A stretch of DNA of 64,000 nucleotides from Chitinophaga sp. CF118 (lineage in GTDB: Bacteria > Bacteroidota > Bacteroidia > Chitinophagales > Chitinophagaceae): the NCBI RefSeq assembly GCF_900112615.1, contig NZ_FOMK01000004.1, positions 248,001-312,000 of the forward strand. The letters run 5' to 3'. Shown in pieces: positions 32,958 through 42,726 of this stretch; positions within the stretch are counted from its first letter, which is position 1, and the number at the start of each line of letters is the position of its first letter. Position numbers and translations under genes: made by a program. The notes under the pieces are model-generated. The model ran no database searches and was not told the origin of the DNA. It saw only the letters and a list, made by a program, of their open reading frames with translations.

Positions 32958-35672
32958 ATGAAAAGGATTACGACTTGTATAATGCTACTCTCCGCTCTTT
33001 CTTTCGGCTCTTATGCCCAAAAGAAACCGCTGGACCATACCGTATATGACAACTGGCAAAGTATAGGCAGTAAAGTCATAAGTGCTAACGGTCAATGGGT
33101 GGCTTATACCATCATTCCGCAGGAAGGTGATGCCACACTGATGATTTACAACAGTAAAACCCAGCAACAACTGGCTGTGCCCAGGGGGAGCAATCCTGTG
33201 ATCACAGAAGATAGCCGCTACCTCCTTTTTGCTATCAAACCATTTTATGCTGTTACCCGACAGGCTAAGATCAGAAAGAAAAAGGCCGCAGACATGCCAA
33301 AAGACTCTCTTGGCATTATTACCTTAGGAAGAGACAGTATATGGAAAACAACAGCAGTAAGGTCCTTTAAAACGCCGGAGAAAGGCAGTGGTGTCATTGC
33401 CTGGCTACAGGAAAAACCGCAATATGATAGTACTAGTGGTACACTCGTTATTGCTTACCTGGAAAAACAACAGGTAGATACCATCCGGAATGTTCAGGAA
33501 TATACTTTCAGTAAACCGGGCAACAAGCTGCTGATAGAAATAAAAGAAGGCGTATTGTTATGGGATGTGGCCACTCACAAAGCAGATACGCTGAGCCGAG
33601 GTCCGGGTATCCGTAAACAGTTTGCTTTCGATGAAACAGGAAAACAGGCTGCATGGTGCAGTTCCCGCGATAGCGCAAAGGCATTGGTTCAACTTTTCCA
33701 ACTGTATTATTACAGTTCCGGACAGGATAGCGGTTTAATTGCTGCTGCTCAACATAACAGTCATATTCCTGCTGAATGGACAATCAGTCCTGATGGTAAA
33801 GTATGGTTCAGCAGAAATGGAGAAAGACTGTTTTTTGGTACAGCACCTGCTCCTATTCCTAAAGATACCAGCATAGTAGATTTTGAAGTAGCAAAGGTTG
33901 ATATATGGAATTATAAAGATGATTTCCTGCAACCGATGCAATTGAAAAATGCAGATAAAGAACTCAAAAGAAGTTATACTGCCGTTTATTATCCCGCTGT
34001 CGGGAAAGTAATTCAACTGGCTGATAAGGATATGGAAAATCTGATCCCTGCTGATGAAGGCAACAGTATGTATGCGCTGGGACATACCGATAAAGGAGAA
34101 CGTGTAGCTATGCAGTGGACAGGTAATACGCTTAAAACTGCATACGTCGTGAACATGAATGATGGTTCACGTAAAGTGGTGAAGGAACATCTTGACAGCA
34201 GCAGTACTATTTCTCCTGATGGTAAATATATTCTCTGGTACGATGTGCAGCAACGACACTGGTTCACTTATGAAACGGCGACAGGCATCAGCCGTAATAT
34301 CAGTGCACAGGTTCCTGTTCCAATGTATGAGGAAGATGATGATCATCCGGATGCTCCCGGCCCTTATGGAGTGGCCGGCTGGCAATTCCAGGATGCAAAT
34401 GTGTATATCTATGACCGTTATGATATATGGCAACTGGATCCGGCTGCTAAAAGAGCGCCATTAATGCTAACAAAGGGATTGGGACGGCAACAAAAACTGC
34501 GCTTCCGTAATATCCGTCTGGATAAAGACGAACGTTATTTTATTGGGGGACAGCAATTATTACTGGAAACTTTTAATGAGGTAACCAAAGAAAACGGATG
34601 GTATCAATTGCCAGGAAAAAAGATAATCCTTGCCCCTGAAAAACTGGTCATGGGGCCGTTCTCCTTCAGCGATCCCGTGAAAGCAAAAAGTACGCCTGTA
34701 AGCATTTATACAAAGGGTAGTTACGAACGTTCACCTGACTTGTATATAAACTCTTATCTCAAAAAAGACGTGCAGATCAGTCATATCAATCCGCAACAAC
34801 AACAATATAACTGGGGGACTGTATCCCTCTTCAAATGGACTGCCTACAATGGTAAACCGGCGGAAGGTATTCTGTATAAACCTGAAGATTTTGACAGCAC
34901 GAAAAAGTATCCGGTGATACTTTACTTCTATGAGAAACTCACTGATGGAATGTATAACTACATACCTCCAACACCAACACCATCACGACTCAATATCTCT
35001 TTCTTTGTAAGCCGTGGTTATCTTGTGCTGGCTCCTGATATCACCTATGAGAATGGATATCCCGGTAAAAGTGCTTATAACTATATCGTGAGTGGTGCCA
35101 GGGCATTAGCAGCAAACAGTTGGGTAGACAGTCTGCATATGGGCATCCAGGGGCAAAGCTGGGGTGGCTACCAGGTAGCTTATCTCATTACACAAACCAA
35201 CCTGTTTAAAGCTGCATGGGCTGGTGCTCCGGTAGCAAATATGACGAGCGCTTATGGTGGAATCCGCTGGGAAACCGGTATGAACAGACAGTTTCAGTAT
35301 GAACGTTCACAAAGTCGTATAGGCGCTACCTTATGGGATAAACCTGAATTGTATATTGAGAACTCTCCCCTGTTTCATTTACCGGCAGTTAATACACCTC
35401 TTGCTATTATGAGTAATGATGCAGATGGTGCCGTTCCCTGGTATCAGGGTATAGAATTATTTACTGGTTTAAGACGATTGGGGAAACAGGTATGGTTGCT
35501 TAATTACAACAATGAAGCACATAATCTCATCCTCCGGCAAAACAGAAAAGATATACAACGCCGTGAACAGCAATTCTTTGACTATTATTTAAAAGATGCA
35601 CCCATTCCTGAATGGATGCTCTCAGGCGTGCCAGCTACTGAAAAGGGTAAAAACTGGGGATGGAAAGAATGA
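32958..35672 (+). CDS. Secreted S9-family (prolyl oligopeptidase/DPP-like) peptidase
   Basis: A 904-residue exported peptidase. A signal peptide (residues 1-20, ending SYAQ) is followed by a long beta-propeller-like region (about 40-600) and a C-terminal alpha/beta-hydrolase. The nucleophile is in MGIQGQSWGGYQVAYL (around residue 735), the Asp in MSNDADGAVPW and the His in NNEAHNL. It probably cleaves peptides after proline or a related residue in the periplasm or at the surface. It is longer than classical prolyl oligopeptidase (about 700). It stands alone, with the repeat-rich region upstream. Confidence 0.92.
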   Translation: MKRITTCIMLLSALSFGSYAQKKPLDHTVYDNWQSIGSKVISANGQWVAYTIIPQEGDATLMIYNSKTQQQLAVPRGSNPVITEDSRYLLFAIKPFYAVTRQAKIRKKKAADMPKDSLGIITLGRDSIWKTTAVRSFKTPEKGSGVIAWLQEKPQYDSTSGTLVIAYLEKQQVDTIRNVQEYTFSKPGNKLLIEIKEGVLLWDVATHKADTLSRGPGIRKQFAFDETGKQAAWCSSRDSAKALVQLFQLYYYSSGQDSGLIAAAQHNSHIPAEWTISPDGKVWFSRNGERLFFGTAPAPIPKDTSIVDFEVAKVDIWNYKDDFLQPMQLKNADKELKRSYTAVYYPAVGKVIQLADKDMENLIPADEGNSMYALGHTDKGERVAMQWTGNTLKTAYVVNMNDGSRKVVKEHLDSSSTISPDGKYILWYDVQQRHWFTYETATGISRNISAQVPVPMYEEDDDHPDAPGPYGVAGWQFQDANVYIYDRYDIWQLDPAAKRAPLMLTKGLGRQQKLRFRNIRLDKDERYFIGGQQLLLETFNEVTKENGWYQLPGKKIILAPEKLVMGPFSFSDPVKAKSTPVSIYTKGSYERSPDLYINSYLKKDVQISHINPQQQQYNWGTVSLFKWTAYNGKPAEGILYKPEDFDSTKKYPVILYFYEKLTDGMYNYIPPTPTPSRLNISFFVSRGYLVLAPDITYENGYPGKSAYNYIVSGARALAANSWVDSLHMGIQGQSWGGYQVAYLITQTNLFKAAWAGAPVANMTSAYGGIRWETGMNRQFQYERSQSRIGATLWDKPELYIENSPLFHLPAVNTPLAIMSNDADGAVPWYQGIELFTGLRRLGKQVWLLNYNNEAHNLILRQNRKDIQRREQQFFDYYLKDAPIPEWMLSGVPATEKGKNWGWKE

Positions 35673-35782
35673 TTTCCACCCCCGGTTTTTACGCATTCAT
35701 GGCTGTTTTGCCAGTTTGGACAATACAAACAACTGGCTTTCAATACACTCAAATTATATTTTTTTATATACTTACATTCCCA

Positions 35783-35790
35783 TATGTTTG
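35783..35790 (+). promoter_or_regulatory. Candidate -7 element for the AraC-type gene
   Basis: TATGTTTG matches TAnnTTTG and lies 65 nt upstream of the preferred ATG (35855). The upstream region is T-rich, without a clear -33 TTTG. Confidence 0.4.
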
Positions 35791-35854
35791 TATTGAAAAC
35801 CGATGGCCCTAAGTGCCTGTGTGGATATCTCGTAACACAGTATATTCAGATCCT

Positions 35855-36682
35855 ATGAACTTCCGAATCTATCACCCGGCTGCTACGCTGGTCCCCTACG
35901 TAAAGCATTACTACTATCTGGAGAATGCCAACAGTGGATTGATTAATCTGCCACAAAATCTTTTTTCCCTTGGAGACCTTTACATGGTATTCCTGCAGGA
36001 AGGAGAAGTGACATTTCAACCGAGCCAGCATGCATCATTTACTTTACCCTCTGCGTCCGTGATTGGACACTTTACCTGCCACCACCAGATAAGAGTGAAA
36101 GGCCCGGTAAAAATGACGGTAGTGCAACTGAACGCTTATGGGTGTTATAAACTGGCAGGTCTGGATATGTCGGCTTTCAATAACTACTACCGCGATCTGC
36201 AGAAGCATAACAATTGCAGCTGGCAGAAACTGACACAGGACCTTGCAACTACGATTGATCCTATCAGTCTGGATATTACGCTGAACAACGCGTTTACTTC
36301 CATGCTGGCAGAAAATAATCATCCGTTGAAACAGGTAGATGAAGTAGCCGATTATATGCTTCGCCATCAGGGCTATATCAACATTGATCGTCTTACGCGG
36401 AAGTTCAAAACTTCCCGTCCTACCCTGGAAAGGAAGTTCATGGAAGTGATTGGTATCACACCACAACTGTATGCACGTATGCTCCGCTTCAGAGATGCAA
36501 TGCGTAATATGCAGAAAATGACCGTAGAACAATGGCAGTCATTCATCACCACCAACGATTATTACAATCATGCACAATTCATTCAGGATTTCCAGTTTTT
36601 TAAAGGAGAGCCCCCTGTAATGGATCAGCAGACTAATATGCCGGTTATTGCACAAATGGTACGACCTATGGCTGTTGCCTGA
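35855..36682 (+). CDS. AraC-family transcriptional regulator
   Basis: About 275 residues: an N-terminal DUF6597-like ligand-sensing region (FRIYHPAATLVPYVKHYYYLE) and a C-terminal AraC helix-turn-helix (about 180-260: YINIDRLTRKFKTSRPTLERKF, then VIGITPQLYARMLRFRDAMRNM and NDYYNHAQFIQDFQFFKGEPP). The longer frame starts at 35813, but the ATG at 35855 gives the family-like start. Ligand and targets are unknown; the neighbouring cupin gene downstream is separated by a terminator. Confidence 0.92.
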   Translation: MNFRIYHPAATLVPYVKHYYYLENANSGLINLPQNLFSLGDLYMVFLQEGEVTFQPSQHASFTLPSASVIGHFTCHHQIRVKGPVKMTVVQLNAYGCYKLAGLDMSAFNNYYRDLQKHNNCSWQKLTQDLATTIDPISLDITLNNAFTSMLAENNHPLKQVDEVADYMLRHQGYINIDRLTRKFKTSRPTLERKFMEVIGITPQLYARMLRFRDAMRNMQKMTVEQWQSFITTNDYYNHAQFIQDFQFFKGEPPVMDQQTNMPVIAQMVRPMAVA

Positions 36683-36705
36683 TCATTTATACATATATTC
36701 TTGAG

Positions 36706-36736
36706 CAGTCTGCCTTCCGGCAGGCTGTTTTTTTTT
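36706..36736 (+). terminator. Intrinsic terminator after the AraC-type gene
   Basis: A 9-bp stem CAGTCTGCC/GGCAGGCTG (one G:U) with a TTCC loop, followed by nine T. A typical Rho-independent terminator. Confidence 0.93.
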
Positions 36737-36759
36737 ATTTAAAGCCTTATCTTCGGAAT

Positions 36760-37254
36760 ATGTCCACGGATTACAAGACACATAATGCCGCTTACTGGCG
36801 GGAACATCTTCAGTTACAATCGCATATTGAAGGAGGCGCTTTCAGCGAAACATACCGCTCCCCTGTTATGACAGGTAACAGGAACGCATCTACCGGGATC
36901 TATTTCCTATTGGAGAATGCGGATTTTTCTGCTTTTCACCGTATTAAATCGGATGAGATGTGGCATTTTTATGATGGGAATCCATTAAATATCTATGAGA
37001 TTGACCCTTCAGGGCAACTTACCATACATAAGCTGGGACTGAATTTCCACCTGGGGGAAAAACCGCAACTGGTAATTACTGCCGGTAACTGGTTTGCTTC
37101 ACGTGTGGCTGGAGAGAATGGCTTTACACTGGTAGGCTGTACCGTAGCGCCGGGATTTGATTTTGCTGATTTTGAACTGGCCGGTCGCCAGTCTTTACAG
37201 ACCAGCTATCCTGCACATGCTGCCCTGATAGGAGAACTTACAAGAGAGCCATAA
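36760..37254 (+). CDS. Cupin-fold DUF985-type protein
   Basis: A 164-residue protein of the cupin_5 (DUF985) family: LQSHIEGGAFSETYRS near the N-terminus, TGIYFLLENADFSAFHRIKSDEMWHFYDG with metal-binding-like His/Glu positions, and LVGCTVAPGFDFADFELA near the end. These are small, single-domain cupins, some related to sugar epimerases; the reaction is unknown. It is shortly followed by the DUF4230 gene on the same strand, 85 nt away. No signal peptide. Confidence 0.9.
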   Translation: MSTDYKTHNAAYWREHLQLQSHIEGGAFSETYRSPVMTGNRNASTGIYFLLENADFSAFHRIKSDEMWHFYDGNPLNIYEIDPSGQLTIHKLGLNFHLGEKPQLVITAGNWFASRVAGENGFTLVGCTVAPGFDFADFELAGRQSLQTSYPAHAALIGELTREP

Positions 37255-37339
37255 CTGCTGGTATTTTACAGCTATTTTTAATATTTTGCATTCTCCACAG
37301 GGATTGTAGGTAATTAATTATTTTCATTAGTTTTTCGTT

Positions 37340-37954
37340 ATGAAAAGATTTCTACGTTTCATTTTTTTCACAGCACTTATAATACTGGTATTCTGGCTGG
37401 GTAAACAATTTGGCAGCAAGAATGTAAACCAGAGTATCCTTTCCAATAGCCTGATCGTGAGAGAGATAGCAGAACTGGCCAGCCTGGAGGTACAGGGTGT
37501 AGCCAATATCAAGCGTAGTAATATTGAGGAAGATGGCTCCTGGTCCAGTAATATGAAGAAGGCTTTCCTGGAAAATACCATCTGGGTATCTATCCCCTAC
37601 CAGGCTAAATACGGTGTTGATATCAGTGAAAAGAATTTCCATGTTACGATTTCTGACAAGAAGATCGTAGTAAACCTGCCAGAGCCTCATCTGCTGAGTT
37701 ATGAGCTGACAGTCGACAAAATGGAAACCGCCAACCGGAAGGGATGGTTCCTGTTCCAGGATGACGAAACCTATACCGATGTACAGAAGAAACTTTACAA
37801 AACTTCCCGGGAACAGCTTGAAAACAACAAGTTATATCTTAGCCAGTCAAAGGATAAGATTGCTAAGATTATAAAGCAATATTACCAGCCATTTCTCGCC
37901 GATCACCAGTTAGAAATAGCATTTGACAACACCGCTTATAATCCGCTAAATTAG
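37340..37954 (+). CDS. DUF4230 family membrane-anchored protein
   Basis: A 204-residue protein with one N-terminal membrane helix (residues about 5-22, FLRFIFFTALIILVFWLG) and an extracytoplasmic domain matching DUF4230: LIVREIAELASLEVQG, IWVSIPYQAKYGVDIS and ISDKKIVVNLPEPHLLSYEL. The function of the family is not established. It is a widespread Bacteroidota and Firmicutes protein. It ends about 65 nt before a convergent unknown gene. Confidence 0.88.
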   Translation: MKRFLRFIFFTALIILVFWLGKQFGSKNVNQSILSNSLIVREIAELASLEVQGVANIKRSNIEEDGSWSSNMKKAFLENTIWVSIPYQAKYGVDISEKNFHVTISDKKIVVNLPEPHLLSYELTVDKMETANRKGWFLFQDDETYTDVQKKLYKTSREQLENNKLYLSQSKDKIAKIIKQYYQPFLADHQLEIAFDNTAYNPLN

Positions 37955-38018
37955 GGGCGTTTAAACCGCATTTTCAGGGATGCATTTCAGCATTTGTCCA
38001 AAGCACTTTTACCCCTGC

Positions 38019-38738
38019 TCAGGCTGCATTCTTAGCGATATATTTTACAAGGCTGCGCTTGGCTATCGGCAGTAAGGTTTCTTCAACAGGAAATACCAGT
38101 TTTGTATCTACTCTGTACACTGCAGGATTGGGTAGTTTTTTTCGCTGGCGGATCAGGCTGGTTTTGATATGTTCGCAGGAATGCACCAGATCTTTGGCGT
38201 AGGTATCGATATACTGGGTATGAATTCCCCTGTACTTCTCATCATGCCTTTCAAAGATGCTCAGCCGGTATTCGTACACCAGTGTTTGCCTGTGACTGCC
38301 ATCGCACAGGAAAAAGTAACCCTCCTGTGAATCCAGTGGGATAAGGCCCACAGGTGAAATATCAAGGCTGCCTTCCACAAATTCATAGATCTCAGCTCCT
38401 TCCCGGATAGTACCATTCAGTTTATGAATAGCGTACTGGATAATACTTTCGAGTTCCAGCATCAGTTCATCGTCTGCTACCATCTGTTCGTAGAGCAGCT
38501 GCAGGCGTTCCATATTGATAGCCGTTAGCCGTTTAGGGAATTGCTGCTGCAGAAACTGCTTGTTGTCTTTAAAAGCTACAAGATTATTGTAATGAAAGAC
38601 CACATCTGCCAGTTGCGGGTACAATTTATTTTCGTTGAAGTAGCGGTTAATCTGCTGAAGATAAGCCAGTAAGGCATATTTTTTCTGCTCAAAGTCGATA
38701 TAACCGTCTGCAAACCATGTTTCGCTCAAATTACTCAT
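38019..38738 (-). CDS. Unknown conserved-looking 239-residue protein
   Basis: I do not recognise the family. The sequence is soluble and mostly helical in its first 130 residues (an FxxxKxxLLxYLQxINRYF-type start), with a more beta-rich middle (IYEFVEGSLDISPVGLIPLDS then GYFFLCDGS) and a basic C-terminus. No membrane segment or catalytic motif is seen. The gene stands alone and diverges from the RRM-protein gene across 247 nt. Confidence 0.75.
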   Translation of the reverse strand: MSNLSETWFADGYIDFEQKKYALLAYLQQINRYFNENKLYPQLADVVFHYNNLVAFKDNKQFLQQQFPKRLTAINMERLQLLYEQMVADDELMLELESIIQYAIHKLNGTIREGAEIYEFVEGSLDISPVGLIPLDSQEGYFFLCDGSHRQTLVYEYRLSIFERHDEKYRGIHTQYIDTYAKDLVHSCEHIKTSLIRQRKKLPNPAVYRVDTKLVFPVEETLLPIAKRSLVKYIAKNAA

Positions 38739-38985
38739 CGTAATAAAATTTAATGGATCATTACACTTAATTTACGAAAAATGGAGCACTTTTAAATATC
38801 ACTTATGTGTTAATTTAAGCTTAGCAAAAATTTAAAATTGGACTAAAATGCTAGCTATAAGCCCTATCAGTGGGATAAAACCACCTTGTTTACCTGCTTT
38901 GTTAAATTATTTCATAGGGCTATGTATTTATTGAACTTATTTCTTTATCTTCAATATTATTTTTCATTTTTTTAATTTTTTAGTC

Positions 38986-39318
38986 ATGAACATTTACGTA
39001 GCCAACCTGCACTACAGGTTGAACGATGAGGACCTTCACCAGATATTCAGCGAATTTGGCGAAGTGACTTCCGCTAAAATTATCAAGGACCATGAAACAG
39101 GCCGTTCCCGCGGATTCGGTTTTGTCGAGATGGCCAACCAGGAAGAAGGTAGTAAGGCTATGGACAGTTTGAACGGAACTGAAATCGAAGGCAAACAGCT
39201 GATGGTAAACGAAGCAAGACCTAAACAACCGAATAATAACTCTAGAGGTGGTGGATTTGGTGGTAACCGTGGCGGCGGCGGTGGATACGGCGGCGGCGGC
39301 GGTCGTGGTCGTTATTAA
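38986..39318 (+). CDS. RRM-domain RNA-binding protein with glycine-rich tail
   Basis: A 110-residue protein with one RNA recognition motif: RNP2 is MNIYVANLHY (residues 1-10) and RNP1 is RSRGFGFVEM (residues about 41-50). The last about 28 residues are a Gly/Arg-rich tail, like cold-inducible plant and cyanobacterial RNA-binding proteins. It probably binds RNA in a stress-responsive way. The upstream region is very T-rich, with no gene, and a terminator follows. Confidence 0.94.
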   Translation: MNIYVANLHYRLNDEDLHQIFSEFGEVTSAKIIKDHETGRSRGFGFVEMANQEEGSKAMDSLNGTEIEGKQLMVNEARPKQPNNNSRGGGFGGNRGGGGGYGGGGGRGRY

Positions 39319-39356
39319 TTCTGTTGACCAAAGCTATTCGGTCAAGAAATTTAAGA

Positions 39357-39388
39357 AAGCTCCGGGCATTATGCTTCGGGGCTTTTTT
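39357..39388 (+). terminator. Intrinsic terminator after the RRM gene
   Basis: AAGCTCCGGG and CTTCGGGGCTT form a 10-bp stem with three G:U pairs, followed by a run of six T. Consistent with a Rho-independent terminator. Confidence 0.85.
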
Positions 39389-39542
39389 AGTGCGATGATT
39401 TTTACACAATGCTCTGAAGTATCATGTTTATAGCTCTCTAAAGCACATTCAGGAATAAGTGTAATCCTCCCTTATAACTGTCTTATTCGTATTTTTTTGT
39501 AGTGATTGTAGCAAAGAAAGGACGTTGGGGGGAATCAAAAAT

Positions 39543-39577
39543 AAAAAACCCGGCTCCTTCTGCAGAAGCCGGGCTAA
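39543..39577 (-). terminator. Intrinsic terminator after the E2 gene
   Basis: On the minus strand a 7-bp stem AGCCCGG/CCGGGT-like pairing (CCCGGCT with AGCCGGG) around an 11-nt loop is followed by a T-run. It ends the E2 message. Confidence 0.85.
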
Positions 39578-39587
39578 AAACTGTTTA

Positions 39588-40952
39588 TTAATATTCTCTG
39601 TGAGGATCGAAATGTTCCAGCTCAGTTGCAATCGCACTAAGGAAGGTAGACCCTAACGCACCATCCACAACACGGTGATCATATGACAATGACAGGTACA
39701 TCATATGGCGGATAGCAATCGTATCACCATGCTCTGTCTCTATCACCACCGGACGCTTTTTGATAACCCCTACAGCCAGTATCGCTACCTGGGGCTGGTT
39801 GATGATAGGCGTTCCTGCAAGGCTGCCAAAAGAGCCTACATTCGTTAATGTGATAGTACCATTCTGTGTAGCATCCGGTTTCAGACGGTTCTGACGGGCA
39901 GCTGCTGCCAGGTTGTTTACCTGCCTGGTCAGTCCTACCAGGTTCAGCATATCTGCATTACGGATCACCGGTACTATCAGGTTACCTGTTGGTAATGCCG
40001 TAGCCATACCTACATTGATATCCTTTTTAACAATAATCCTATCGCCGTCCAGTGAACTGTTTATTAATGGATACTTTTTGATGCATTTTACCAGTGCTTC
40101 TATAAAAAGTGGTGTAAAGGTGATTTTCTCCCCTTCCCTCTTTTCAAAATCCTTCTTCACCTGATCGCGCCATCTCACCATATTGGTTACATCCGCTTCA
40201 GCAAAGCTGGTTACATGCGGACTCGTATGTTTGCTTCGAACCATATGTTCAGCAATCATCTTACGCATGCGATCCATCTCAATGATCTCTACATTTCCAC
40301 CATAATTATGGGTGCTACCATTATTATTTACTGTTGGATGCTGTATCGTCACGGATGGAGAAGAAACTGATACCGGAACAACAGTTGTTTCAGCCGGTTT
40401 AGGCTGAGGAGGAGCAGCCTGCGGAGTGGCTACAATGCCTTTACTTTTGGATTCAACATAGTGCAGAATGTCTTTCTTGGTAACACGGCCTTCATTGCCG
40501 GTACCAGTGATTTTTTCCAGTTCTGCAAAGCTGATCCCCTCCTGTTGTGCGATGGTAAGCACAAGCGGAGAGTAAAAACGGGCACCACTGGTAACAAACT
40601 GCGCTTCCGGATGTTCACGTACAGTTTCCTGCAAAGGAACTTCTTCTGTTACAGTTTCGGTGTACTCAGGTGCTGCCGGCGCTTCCGGGATGGTAACAGC
40701 CGGTTCTTCTGCACTGGTGTTGATACGTGCTATGACGGCACCAACAGGTACCACATCATTTTCCGCGTAAAGTAGTTCGGTAATTTCCCCATCGGCGATA
40801 GAAGGTACTTCGCTGTCCACCTTATCCGTAGCAATTTCAAGCACCGTTTCTTCAGATTTAACCAGGTCCCCAGGTTTTTTATGCCAACGTAATATGGTGG
40901 CTTCCATTATACTTTCCCCCATTTTGGGCATTACCAGTTCTACAATGGCCAT
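39588..40952 (-). CDS. 2-oxoacid dehydrogenase E2 (dihydrolipoamide acyltransferase)
   Basis: A 454-residue E2 component. An N-terminal lipoyl domain with the lipoylated lysine in EIATDKVDSEVPS (Lys44) is followed by a Pro/Glu-rich linker, the peripheral subunit-binding domain (YSPLVLTIAQQEGISFAELE and GNEGRVTKKDIL, around 130-170), and a catalytic domain (from about 220) with the active-site SYDHRVVDGALG near the end. It transfers the acyl group to CoA in the pyruvate, 2-oxoglutarate or branched-chain complex. E1 and E3 genes are not adjacent. The exact complex is unclear; the PQVAILAVG and SLSYDHRVVDGA motifs are common to all. Confidence 0.93.
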   Translation of the reverse strand: MAIVELVMPKMGESIMEATILRWHKKPGDLVKSEETVLEIATDKVDSEVPSIADGEITELLYAENDVVPVGAVIARINTSAEEPAVTIPEAPAAPEYTETVTEEVPLQETVREHPEAQFVTSGARFYSPLVLTIAQQEGISFAELEKITGTGNEGRVTKKDILHYVESKSKGIVATPQAAPPQPKPAETTVVPVSVSSPSVTIQHPTVNNNGSTHNYGGNVEIIEMDRMRKMIAEHMVRSKHTSPHVTSFAEADVTNMVRWRDQVKKDFEKREGEKITFTPLFIEALVKCIKKYPLINSSLDGDRIIVKKDINVGMATALPTGNLIVPVIRNADMLNLVGLTRQVNNLAAAARQNRLKPDATQNGTITLTNVGSFGSLAGTPIINQPQVAILAVGVIKKRPVVIETEHGDTIAIRHMMYLSLSYDHRVVDGALGSTFLSAIATELEHFDPHREY

Positions 40953-40991
40953 AAGATTGTGTTTTGCTTTTGGTATGAAAACAAAAGTAAG

Positions 40992-42236
40992 TTAAACTAT
41001 CAACTTCCTCAATTCATTCATTGCATAGGCTGCTGTCATCTGGATATTATTGTAGCGGTCATAGATCAGCTGACGCTTTACTGCGATCAGCTCACCGGCG
41101 CTACCAGCAGCGATCCATACCGTTCCTACCGGCTTTTCAGGGGTGCCTCCATCGGGGCCCATAATACCTGATACCGCTATGATATAGTCTGTTTTTAATT
41201 GTCGTAAGGCACCGGCGGCCATCTCCATTACTACCTCTTCACTTACAGCACCGTATTTATCCAGCGTTTCCGCCTTCACACCCAGCAGCTGCATCTTCAT
41301 TTCATTGGAGTAAGTCACCACGCTCCCATCATACCAGGCAGAACTACCAGGAATGAGGGTCATACTGTGAGAAATGAATCCTCCTGTACAGCTTTCTGCA
41401 GTGCCCACGGTTTTACCCTTTTCCACCAATATTTTCCCCAGCACTTCTGCCAAGGGAATGTCCTGGTCTGCTACGGCAATATCAGGCAACAGGTCTTTCA
41501 TTTGGTGAAAATAGATTGATAATGCTGCAGCGGTAGACAGTTTGTCTTCTCCAAAAGCTGTGAGCCGCAGCTTCAGCACTCCATAGGCTGGCAGGTACGC
41601 CAGCTTGATTTCCGGTGGTAGTCCGGCTTCAAAGCTGAGCAATCTTTCAGCAATGAAAGACTCTCCCATACCGGAGGTGAGCAACGTTTGATGCATTACT
41701 GCGGGCGTATTAAAGTGCTCCCGCAGGCGTGGTAATACGTGATCTTCCATCAGGCCCTTCATTTCATGAGGTACACCTGGCAGCGACACATAAATCTTCC
41801 CATTCTTTTCAAACCACATTCCCGGAGCTGTTCCCCGGGTATTATGTAATACTGTACAAACATCTGGTACCAGGGACTGGTCAACATTCCTTTGCAGCGT
41901 AGGGAGCCCTCTGCTTTCAAAGAACTGCATTACCCGCTGGTAAGTAATCTCGTCCCTAACCAGCTTTCCTCCGAAGTATCCGGTCAGCACCGGCTTCGTA
42001 ATATCATCAGCCGTAGGCCCTAATCCCCCTGTTATTAAAACAATATCAGATATCGCACCTTCTTCTTCCAATGCTTTCAGAATTGCCTCTTTCACATCTC
42101 CGATAGCTACCCGGCGCTGTACCCAGATCCCCATCGCATTCAGTTGCTGAGCCATCCAGGCAGAGTTGGTATCTATTGTTTGTCCTATCAGCAATTCATC
42201 GCCAATAGTAATAATGCTTACTAATACCCTTTCCAT
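40992..42236 (-). CDS. cinA: CinA-family nicotinamide-nucleotide amidase / competence-damage protein
   Basis: About 414 residues: an N-terminal MoCF-like domain (SIITIGDELLIGQTIDTNS, then ITGGLGPTADDITK) and a C-terminal CinA domain (GKTVGTAESCTGGFISHSMT, with the catalytic Ser/Thr region, and AVSGIMGPDGGTPEKPVGTVWIA). It deamidates nicotinamide mononucleotide. I use the ATG at 42236; a TTG two codons upstream is less likely. It starts 2 nt after the upstream thioesterase stop. Confidence 0.95.
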   Translation of the reverse strand: MERVLVSIITIGDELLIGQTIDTNSAWMAQQLNAMGIWVQRRVAIGDVKEAILKALEEEGAISDIVLITGGLGPTADDITKPVLTGYFGGKLVRDEITYQRVMQFFESRGLPTLQRNVDQSLVPDVCTVLHNTRGTAPGMWFEKNGKIYVSLPGVPHEMKGLMEDHVLPRLREHFNTPAVMHQTLLTSGMGESFIAERLLSFEAGLPPEIKLAYLPAYGVLKLRLTAFGEDKLSTAAALSIYFHQMKDLLPDIAVADQDIPLAEVLGKILVEKGKTVGTAESCTGGFISHSMTLIPGSSAWYDGSVVTYSNEMKMQLLGVKAETLDKYGAVSEEVVMEMAAGALRQLKTDYIIAVSGIMGPDGGTPEKPVGTVWIAAGSAGELIAVKRQLIYDRYNNIQMTAAYAMNELRKLIV

Positions 42237-42238
42237 AA

Positions 42239-42667
42239 TCAATCTATTGCAGGCTTTTTCTCAAAAAAGGGGCTCAGACGCTCCATCATAAGTGGAGGCA
42301 TTCCATATTTCTGCCTGGTATCTGCATGCAGAAACACCAGGGTAGTCACCCCTACATTCAGCAATTCTCCCTTTTGATTATACAGTTCTGAATGGAACTG
42401 TATCTTATGACTAACAGGTAATTCTTTGAGTATAGTCCTCACTGTTATAAGATCATCGTAATAAGCAGGCCGCAGGTATTTCACATTCAGCTCAGCTACC
42501 GGCATGATAATTCCTTGCTTTTCGAGTTCTGCATAAGTAAATCCAAGTGTACGGATAGCTTCTGCCCTTCCTACTTCATAATACAGTGCATAATTACCAT
42601 AATACAGATATCCCATCTGATCAGTCTCTCCGTAACGTACACGGATTTCCGTTGTTGATATAAACAT
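42239..42667 (-). CDS. 4-hydroxybenzoyl-CoA thioesterase (YbgC-like) family protein
   Basis: A 142-residue hotdog-fold thioesterase with RVRYGETDQMGYLYYGNYALYYEVGR, the YbgC-type active-site motif (Asp in the GETDQMG loop). It hydrolyses acyl-CoA or acyl-ACP thioesters; in some bacteria such proteins belong to the Tol-Pal operon, but no tol gene is nearby here. It lies just upstream of cinA in the same direction. Confidence 0.9.
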   Translation of the reverse strand: MFISTTEIRVRYGETDQMGYLYYGNYALYYEVGRAEAIRTLGFTYAELEKQGIIMPVAELNVKYLRPAYYDDLITVRTILKELPVSHKIQFHSELYNQKGELLNVGVTTLVFLHADTRQKYGMPPLMMERLSPFFEKKPAID

Positions 42668-42726
42668 ATTTCGTATATAACTTTGAAGAACTCCTGACGG
42701 AATTCAATCTGCCAATTTAAGATATT